Shown here piece by piece: positions 6,583 to 12,651 of a DNA stretch of 12,651 bases. The position numbers and the translations under genes were made by a program. Every line of letters begins with the position of its first letter. Position 1 is the first letter of the stretch. The stretch comes from Bondarzewia mesenterica (taxonomy: Eukaryota > Basidiomycota > Agaricomycetes > Russulales > Bondarzewiaceae): the NCBI GenBank assembly GCA_004802705.1, contig SGPL01000768.1, forward strand, positions 1 through 12,651, written 5' to 3'. The notes below the pieces were generated by a model, which was given only the letters and a program-made list of their open reading frames with translations, was not told the origin of the DNA and did not search any database.

Positions 6583-8532
6583 TAGGGCTCTGCGTGAAAG
6601 TGTTCTGTTTGAAAGAGGTGTTTCAAACACCGTGTTTAAAACGTGTTTTTAACAGGCTGGTGCTCGAGGCCGATATTTTCTGAGTAAAAAACTTCGATTA
6701 TGTAATACAGATCAATCCACCATTTGATTCTGGGCGCTGAGTAGTTTTACTCTTGAGAGAATTCATGGCCGGTTTGAGCAATAAATTTCGTGAGAAGCTC
6801 TCGTTCCTCACCCACTTGCTTTCTAACTTGCCGCATTCGATACCCGAATGATCCCAAGCTTATACCTTCGATAATTTCCCTGGATTAGATCCAGAGTGGG
6901 TCGAGATCACTGGCTCTAATGTCGGTGCATTGAACCATCACCTTGAAGTCACATTTGGTACTCGTCAAAATGGCCCAGTTATTTTCCATGAACAGGGCCC
7001 ATCTTTGACAGCCATTATTGATGTCATACAATGTTATATGGCAAACATGCATGGCGAGAACCAGCTGCTTATAAAGTGGGTGGATGACTTGGATGGTGCG
7101 GCGCGTGCTGCATTTTTGCAGGCTAGAGTTGAGGTATCCATATTTATGTTTTAATGTTATATCTGGATACCCTGCTTACGCATGCCAATTATTGAGATCC
7201 CACCTCAGGTTCAGCACCCAGAGGTCTCCGCTGTTGCAAGAAAGAGAAAGCTAAATGGCCTGAATACCGGAGAGAGTACTAGTCAGGTAGCGAAGATCCA
7301 ACGAATTGGGAAAGCTGAAGAGACGGAACAGAAGGTATAGTAATCACAACGTACTCCATAAATCCCACAAATTTGAGCTTGGCCACTAAAATATCGAAAA
7401 TTGACAGACAAATCACACGTTCAGTGATCTCATCGATGATGTCAAGAAGAATTATACCACCGGTCGTCCTTCTGATGATCTCATGTCAGAACTTCGATTT
7501 CATGCTATAGCAAAGCTAACAAAAAAAAAGCTTCACATTCGATGTTTTGCTCCCGGCTGCAGACAGTCATGGAGCAGCCATCAAAAGAGCCATCTCATCA
7601 CTCACGCAATGAATGAATGTGAGTTTATTGATGATGATCTGTGTGCTCGGGTCCTTTCAGCTAGTGTGGAGTTGTCACTCGGTGCTCAAGTCACAGTTTC
7701 GATTTTATCTTCTCTGCGCGTGCCAGGAGCCAAGGTTTCTAGTTCTACACAGGCCACTTTATCATCTCAGATTATTGGATCTCGAACTTAGCCCACGAAA
7801 AATGCTCGCACTATGCAAAATCAGCCTTCGGTCTTTGCTGTTGTCGCTGAATCGGGGAAAAAGACCCTACAGAAATGTTTCAAACATGCTCTGCTTCGTC
7901 TCTGGTGTGCAGCCTCTCTTGTGCCAAATGTCCTTAACTACGATGAATTTCGGGAATTCATCTCAATTGCCAACCCTTCCTTACACGTTGTCTGTAGCAC
8001 CACACTTTCCGGCACATTTATTCCCCTAGAATCTGCCCATGTTCTTAACTTATCACTAGAGAAACTGCAAGGACTCAAGAATCTGACGATTTCTTTTGAC
8101 AGTGGAACTACGAAGAAAGTTGAATCAATCTATACCATACACGTTACTACTGGGGAATCACCTCGAGATTCTCACCTTATCGAAGGCAACGAGGCGTCTG
8201 GAGTGTCGCACACCGGTGCACATATAAAAAAACTTCTTATATGAGTCCGTTCCATCTATTTTCAAATGGGTTCTCCAGTTCTCATCGTAGTACTCATTAT
8301 CAGATTATCAATCTTGTTGGGCCTGCGAACTTTAGTGCAATATGCTCGGATAACACGGGGAACACAAAATTGGCAAGAGAGCTAGTTGTAGCTGAGATGC
8401 CATGGCTCATTATCATGGCAGATCCATGTCATCACTTGAGCAACCTTGCGAAAGATATCTGCATGCTGTCACATTTTCAGACCGTAAGATCTCTTAGTCT
8501 TGTTTTGAGGTTAATAATCACGCTGACTATTC
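6583..8532 (+). mobile_element. Second hAT transposon (copy 2), 5' part only
   Basis: Begins with TAGGGCTCTGCGTGAAAGTG at 6583-6602, homologous to the terminal repeat of copy 1 (TAGGGTTCTGTGTAAAAGTC). A GTTTAAAAC subterminal motif region follows at 6620-6655, then a transposase gene in the opposite orientation to copy 1. The 8 bases before it, GATCAGAA (6575-6582), would be the left target duplication. I found neither their partner nor a right terminal repeat in the window, so the element is incomplete here. Homology ends near 8532, where copy 2's intron 4 should be about to end and where LTR-like DNA begins. Protein divergence from copy 1 is high, so this is a different family member, not a recent duplicate. 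Confidence 0.85.
6765..8483 (+). pseudogene. hAT transposase of copy 2, exons 1-4, broken and truncated
   Basis: Exons 6765-7133, 7209-7334, 7408-8238 and 8304-8483 give 502 codons. Exon boundaries correspond to those of copy 1, with exon 4 exactly 180 bp in both. Features: ATG at 6765, LTHLLSNLPHSIPE and LNHHLEVTFG near the N-terminus; a BED-type finger in exon 3 (RCFAPGC, SW, LITHAMNEC); then the catalytic-core motifs ISFDSGTT, CSDNTGNTKLARE and ADPCHHLSNLAKDI. The BED finger is intact, unlike in copy 1. Breaks: stop TGA at 6849-6851 (residue 29), stop TAG at 7789-7791, and an intron 3 donor reading ATATGAGT at 8239 where GTATGAGT is expected. Exons for the rest of the catalytic domain and the hAT dimerisation region are missing. 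Not functional. Confidence 0.85.
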
Positions 8533-8620
8533 GCGCTGATGAGCACCCCTGCTCCCTAACCTTGGAGACTACTATTTTTGTCCCTTTGTTTCAGATCCCA
8601 AGACTCCATCATTCTCGTCC

Positions 8621-8670
8621 TTTTGTGATCTCTTGCGATCTCTTCTGACCTTTTGTGATCTTTTGTGATC
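8621..8670. repeat. 10-bp tandem repeat, five units
   Basis: Five consecutive 10-bp units: TTTTGTGATC, TCTTGCGATC, TCTTCTGACC, TTTTGTGATC, TTTTGTGATC. It lies inside the LTR-like region and each unit ends in GATC or a near relative. Confidence 0.85.
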
Positions 8671-9149
8671 ACTTCTCAGCTTGGCTGCTTCAACCTCTGA
8701 TCACGAGACCATTCTTCGTCGATGCTCCAGACCTTCTCCACGTGTCGGACTTCCGTGATCAATGATGCCGAGCAGCACTCAAGCTCATCCGTTCAGCTCG
8801 ACAGTTTTCGGTATCATCAGCCAACCATCTGCGACATCGCCTGCATCCCGTTCTGATCCAATATCGCTCGGAGCACACGCTCCTCCGTTCCATCATTTTA
8901 TTGCATGTTATTTCCAGGAAACTTCGCAGGGTGCCTATCGGGTTCACCAGATTACCTTTTTTACCTTTCGATCTCACATGCTTTCGCTTCCCTTCACACT
9001 GATGCTGGATTACCGGTCACTGAATCTTCCTGTTCCTGTTTTTCCTTCTATTCTTCCTGCTCCGACTTCGCCCTTGTTTGCTCATTTTCTACCTTTATTA
9101 TACGATGTTTACTATATCCTTCACTCTCCCTTCTCTGCTCCCCGCTCAG

Positions 9150-9157
9150 TATATAAG
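9150..9157 (+). promoter_or_regulatory. TATA-box-like element
   Basis: TATATAAG preceded by the C-rich CCCCGCTCAG, within LTR-like DNA; candidate core promoter for the presumed retroelement. Motif match only. Confidence 0.35.
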
Positions 9158-9280
9158 CTACGATATGTCTCTGCAAAATATCAGATCAGTCTATGGACTT
9201 CAGACCTCATTTCACCTGTGCGAACTACGACTGCGACCTACGACCTTGCGACTTTGACTTTGCTTTTGCTGTGACCTACT

Positions 9281-9316
9281 GCGACCTTTGACTTTGCTGC
9301 AACCTTTGACTTTGCT
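9281..9316. repeat. 18-bp tandem duplication
   Basis: GCGACCTTTGACTTTGCT is followed directly by GCAACCTTTGACTTTGCT (one mismatch). Upstream bases 9220-9280 contain looser GACCT/GACTTTG repeats of the same theme. Confidence 0.8.
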
Positions 9317-9599
9317 CCTCTACCTCTAAAACACCGTGCTTCATCTCTATATCCTATCCATCCTCCCGTTCTATATCATCTCGGACCTTTGACCCAAATA
9401 TCGCATTGACTTCGCACCTTCATCGGAACATCGCTCCAATATCGCACTTGATCGCACGCTCTCATTCCTCCTTCGTACCCATCTACTCATACACCTGTGT
9501 CTTCACAGCAGATGTCTACTTGACTCATCCTCTTGCACATCACCTGTGGTGTCTTCTGGGGTGTTGTTTCTCCCCTAGGGGCATCACGAGTGTATCACT

Positions 9600-10140
9600 G
9601 TGCACAATATGATGATTAAGCATGTAAACAGCTGATTGTGCAGTCATCGCCTTGCATCTCACCACTTGACTACTATGTTCTACATTGCACTCAACATGCT
9701 CACACTCATTTTCTCTCTCACAACTATAACAAATCATGCACCATTTGTTGTAGAGAGGCTAACTTCAGCTATAGTGAGTGTTTGTTCTCTATTACCCTAG
9801 AATTCTGTCTTTTCTGCTATAAACTTTGTAGGTGCATGGCCTCCTCATGGCCTTTTCATACTGCAGGAATTGCTGGCAAGTCTTAAACAGCATGATGAAT
9901 GTTTTGGTATGTCTGTTATCACTATTTTTTATGTGTAGAGTTCTGATGCAAGTCACAACAGAAATTCCTGTTCAGACATTATATCCATGCCCAATCTTGC
10001 AGCACACTTTCATGATCTTTTTGGTGAGTCTATTATATTTGTGTATCAAGTTTTAGATCATTAACAAATTATGTGTTTAGATATTCTTATTTATATACTA
10101 CTTTACATTTATTTATTCTTTTTTTGTTCATTACACTAAA
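9600..10140 (+). other. Unassigned stretch with splice-like signals and a possible spliced ORF
   Basis: No gene is recognised. Three GT..AG intervals with good donors are visible: 9774-9831 (GTGAGT..TGTAG), 9907-9938 (GTATGT..TGTAG, only 32 bp) and 10024-10080 (GTGAGT..TTTAG, with CATTAAC as a branch-like site). An ATG at 9696 stays open through the joined segments 9696-9773, 9832-9906, 9939-10023 and onward to a stop near 10137, giving about 100 residues. Readable parts include ERLTSAI, VHGLLMAFSYCRNCWQV and DIISMPNLAAHFHDLF. The 32-bp interval is very short for an intron. This may be an ancient pseudogene piece, or chance. Its position next to the Helitron-like relic suggests it could be part of the same decayed unit. 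Confidence 0.2.
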
Positions 10141-11287
10141 AAAGTGTATGAATATTGGCAAAAGCCATATCAATCAATCCAAAGGGACATCATGTTGCAA
10201 TTATCATCACAAGAAACATATAAATTTTTGTTAAAAGACTACACAGAAATATTGCCAAAAGGCTTATAAAAATATGATTTATACGATGTTAATCATGATT
10301 TGCATGATAAAAATATGCACTAATTACTATGTATATGCAAATTTGAAACATTTTAATGAAAGTGATATATTTTTAACTTTTATGAATACAGCATCTCTTA
10401 CAACTTCACATATGAAAGTTTTACGTACAAGGTTATATATTGAGCGTGTATCAAAGTAATAAATATATATATCATAGATTACTTGCTCATATATTCACAC
10501 ATATTATACCATATTTGTTACTCTCATTATTTGGTTATAAATTAATTGATACTATATAAAATGAGAATAAAATAAAAAATAACATTGATCCAAACACATG
10601 TATTCAAGTTGGAGGAGCCATTTTAGGAAAAAAAGGACAAAAATATGGTTAGTTATACAAAGAATTAGAACTATATATTGAGGAGATAAATAAATATAGC
10701 TGTTATAAATAAAATGAAAATTTTAAGTTTTTTAAATATTGTTCTTCATTGCTAGCTATAGAATTCAACTCAAAATCAACATTTATAGTTGCCAATGTTC
10801 CACTAATAAATTTAGTTGAGTGATTAATTAGAAAACAACTATTTGCCATTGCAAATGAACATGAAATGTATCCTGATGCTAGATCATCAATATCAAGTTC
10901 AAAAGATATAGTTAAAGTGCTTAATTGTACACAATACATGGCTATATTTATCATGGCTGATCAATCTATAAAATCAAATTCAAAGGAAAAGAATTCCACA
11001 ATTCAACTCAGCAGATCTTCATTTCTACCAAATCCACCAAATGAAGCTCTTATTACCACTATAATTAATGAATTTTGTAATGTGACTACACTTGAATCAC
11101 TTGAAGAATTAGCATGTGCTGTATGTGCATCTGTAGTTATTAATACAAGCTTGCATTCTTTATCACAATGTAACTTAGATTTATCAATATTATCTCGATC
11201 TAATGAAGGAATCACATGATGCGAGCGATTTACTTATGAAGATCTTATACAGGAATTAGATGGCCTGTCATGAACTGCATTAGTACA
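10141..11287 (+). pseudogene. AT-rich degenerate ORF resembling a fungal Helitron-associated N-terminal protein
   Basis: Several protein-like segments lie on the plus strand, separated by stops: VYEYWQKPYQSIQRDIMLQL with KFLLKDYTEILPKG (10144-10266), NYYVYANLKHFNESDIFLTF (about 10322-10380), and a longer one from about 10835 to 11219. The last contains AIANEHEMYPDARS, CTQYMAIF, IINEFCNVTTLESLEELACA, the CAVC motif and DLSILSRSNEGIT. After the TGA at 11217-11219 the same frame continues as CERFTYEDLIQELDG. The order (H..I.., C..Y..IF, I..FC, E..CAVC, LL....GIT..ER) resembles the region preceding the Rep/helicase domain in many basidiomycete Helitron proteins; this is from memory and not checked. 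No HUH Rep or helicase motif is present. The segment is clearly more AT-rich than its flanks and has no intact start. Probable transposon relic decayed by C-to-T change. Confidence 0.4.
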
Positions 11288-11615
11288 TTTGTTTTCTTAT
11301 CGATTGGACGCACACTTACCTACACTTCTAATGAGGCGGCCTGATCAGCCGCGATCCCTTTACCTACCTGATCCTTCCTATCACTCGCGCCCTTGTATTA
11401 TACACAGCAATGGTCCGTGTGCCACAGAAGGCGCTATTTATACTTCCACAGCAGCTTCTTTCACCTCTAGCTTGATATTTTCACCTCTAGCTTGATATAC
11501 TTGGTCTTTTGCTCTGTATTAGCATAGACTTGTGCATAATAGAACACAGGGTACCAGCCCCTGCTTCTGACGTCACTTCAGCTCGACCTTAGCCCCAGTC
11601 TAAGCGTTAGAATGA
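11288..11615. other. Noncoding, LTR- or promoter-like stretch
   Basis: Base composition returns abruptly to GC-normal. Visible items: an imperfect palindrome GCGGCCTGATCAGCCGC at about 11336-11352, a TATTTATAC TATA-like sequence at 11435-11443, a 20-bp tandem duplication at 11461-11500, and no convincing open frame. The TATA-like site with the short duplication just downstream would fit a retroelement U3/R or a lost promoter. No terminal repeats were found to prove it. Confidence 0.25.
11461..11500. repeat. 20-bp tandem duplication
   Basis: TCACCTCTAGCTTGATATTT (11461-11480) is followed directly by TCACCTCTAGCTTGATATAC (11481-11500); 18 of 20 bases identical. Confidence 0.9.
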
Positions 11616-12188
11616 ACCCTCACAAACAGAACTGCCACCATCAGGCATCAGAACTGGCTCGACGACTATGTTAAGCCACCAGAACCGGAGCATCTTGACA
11701 ACTATATCAAGCTCCCACAACTAAAACTGAACTCAAATCAGGACCAGAGACTATAGACATATCCAGTTGCGCTTGAGGGTTCTTTCAGACCCAAGCAACA
11801 AAAAGCCCAAGGTAGCCAATCTTCAGAGAAGCACCAAGGGACACCGGAGTGATGGCAGGTAGCAGTGTCATCGGTATAGATATCAGCAAGTGTCTCAGTC
11901 CCCAAGGAATCGATCCACCATTTCATCCACAAGCCGTCTATCACAGGGGTCGAGATCCCCTCGGGTGGAAGATACAGCACATCGCTAAAGACATACCTTG
12001 CGAGAATACACCCAGACATCTACAAAGACGAGGAGAAGCCCATCTACCCCATTTACTATGACAACTAGTGCCACTCCTAGATATTCCACAAAACAGGAGA
12101 ACCATTACCCACCGAAATATAAGGAGGGATGAGCCTATTCAGTGCCTTTTTCCATCTTAGATAGTCCAGCCGAACGTGCTTTTTGCCC
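11616..12188. other. Unassigned, possible degenerate coding DNA
   Basis: On the plus strand a frame without a start codon is open from 11616 to the TAG at 11754-11756 and reads protein-like in places (NWLDDYVKPPEPEHLDNYIK). Past it, plus-strand frames are broken by stops, with short readable parts such as ARIHPDIYKDEEKPIYPIYY near 12000-12060. On the minus strand, 12019-11738 is open for 93 codons (includes WMKWWIDSLGTETLADIYTD). I cannot decide which strand, if any, was coding, and recognise no family. It may be a retrotransposon gag remnant or host-derived filler. Confidence 0.2.
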
Positions 12189-12651
12189 ATCTCCAACGGT
12201 CAGCCGAGCCTGGCCGATGGGCAATGCGGGCCCATCTCTAACAGTTCGGCTGGCATCATTGTTTGCTGACTCTGACGGTTAGGCCGAGTGGGATGGGTAT
12301 AGGTATTATGGGCTTGCTTGCTCACCATTGCCTATCTCTAACGGTTCAGCCGAGATTTTTAGCAAAGGCTTGCTCAGCATTGTCGCTGTTGCTGGGCCGA
12401 GCATGTAAACAATATTTTGCCTGCTCACCATTAATCGTCTCTGACGGTTCAGCTGAGATTTTTTGGCAAGGGCTTGGTTGCCATTGCTGGGCTGAACATG
12501 TAAACAATATTTTGCCTACTCACCATTGACCGTCTCTAACGATTTGGCCGAGGTTTTTAATATGGATGTGCTCATCATTGTTGGGCCGAGAATGCAAACA
12601 ATGTTTTGCCTGCTTGCCGTTGACCATCTCTGATGGTTCGGCCGAGATTTT
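12189..12651. repeat. Minisatellite array, period about 95-103 bp (continues past right edge)
   Basis: A core close to CTCTAACGGTTCAGCCGAGA recurs. Cores start at 12234, 12334, 12437, 12532 and 12626, spaced 100, 103, 95 and 94 bp; partial cores start at 12189 and 12269. Between cores a second conserved block reads TGTAAACAATATTTTGCCTG followed by CTCACCATT. Units differ by scattered substitutions, so the array is old or unconstrained. It reaches the last base of the window. No coding or CRISPR-like pattern: the spacer parts are themselves repeated. Confidence 0.88.

Larger units (their letters stand above)
8537..9586 (+). mobile_element. LTR-like retroelement DNA (possible LTR, boundaries uncertain)
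   Basis: Abruptly after the hAT copy 2 homology the DNA becomes pyrimidine-rich, without plausible coding capacity, and carries tandem short repeats and a TATATAAG box at 9150-9157, as in the U3 region of an LTR. It opens with TGATGAGCACCCC at 8537, and a CATCA at 9582-9586 would give TG..CA-type inverted ends. The 5-base flanks (CGCGC and CGAGT) do not match, so a solo LTR with clean target duplication is not supported. It may be the 5' LTR of a retrotransposon whose other end is outside the window. No primer-binding site or reverse transcriptase was recognised. Long open frames in here (for example 8762-9274) show no protein-like signal. Confidence 0.35.

Noticed and set aside
6583..8532. 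Copy 2 as a recent inverted duplicate of copy 1
   Set aside because: Proteins differ at many positions outside the catalytic motifs, the terminal repeats differ, exon 2 and 3 lengths differ and the stops are at different places, so they are separate family members.
8762..9274. Plus-strand open frame of 170 codons in the LTR-like region
   Set aside because: Ser/Pro/Phe-rich translation of pyrimidine-rich DNA, no domain or motif; best seen as a composition artefact.
8537..9586. Clean solo LTR with 5-bp target duplication
   Set aside because: The flanks of the best TG..CA boundaries (CGCGC and CGAGT) do not match, and hAT copy 2 does not resume on the right side.
12189..12651. CRISPR-like array
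   Set aside because: The repeats are long and imperfect, the interval sequences repeat too, and the context is a eukaryotic genome.

Overview
The window reads as nuclear DNA of a filamentous basidiomycete, probably an Agaricomycete. The grounds are 51-75 bp GT..AG introns breaking ordinary genes every 60-400 bp, a ribosomal protein eS26 gene with fungal-type sequence, a short secreted Cys-rich protein of a kind common in mushroom genomes, and a dense nest of decayed transposons. No species can be named from the sequence.

Region by region: (1) 1-429, minus strand, holds the first three coding exons of a small secreted Cys-rich protein that runs off the left edge. (2) 430-909 is a divergent intergenic region shared with (3) the eS26 gene (rps26) at 910-1610, plus strand, four coding exons, intact. 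(4) 1611-2318 is the rps26 3' flank followed by promoter-like DNA. (5) 2319-6407 is a complete hAT-type DNA transposon with terminal inverted repeats and a perfect 8-bp target duplication (CTGAGCAA). It carries a nine-exon BED-finger transposase gene on the minus strand, killed by five in-frame stops and a damaged splice site. (6) 6416-6582 is host DNA with the first coding exon of what looks like a SYLF/Ysc84-domain gene. (7) 6583-8532 is the 5' part of a second, diverged hAT relative on the plus strand, cut off in its fourth intron. (8) 8537 to about 9586 is LTR-like noncoding DNA with short tandem repeats and a TATA box. (9) 9600-10140 has splice-site-like signals but no recognised gene. 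(10) 10141-11287 is an AT-rich, multiply broken pseudogene that resembles the N-terminal part of fungal Helitron-associated proteins. (11) 11288-12188 is GC-normal repeat-like DNA without a recognised gene. (12) 12189-12651 is a minisatellite with a period of about 95-103 bp that continues past the right edge.

The host genes (secreted protein, rps26, SYLF fragment) are not functionally linked. The main story is a host gene start that received two related hAT transposons, head to head and about 175 bp apart, and then lost its downstream part to further insertions or rearrangement. Most inactivating changes in the hAT copies are C-to-T type, mainly CGA to TGA, which fits decay of methylated CpG. 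I found no evidence of a new defence, toxin or RNA-guided system.
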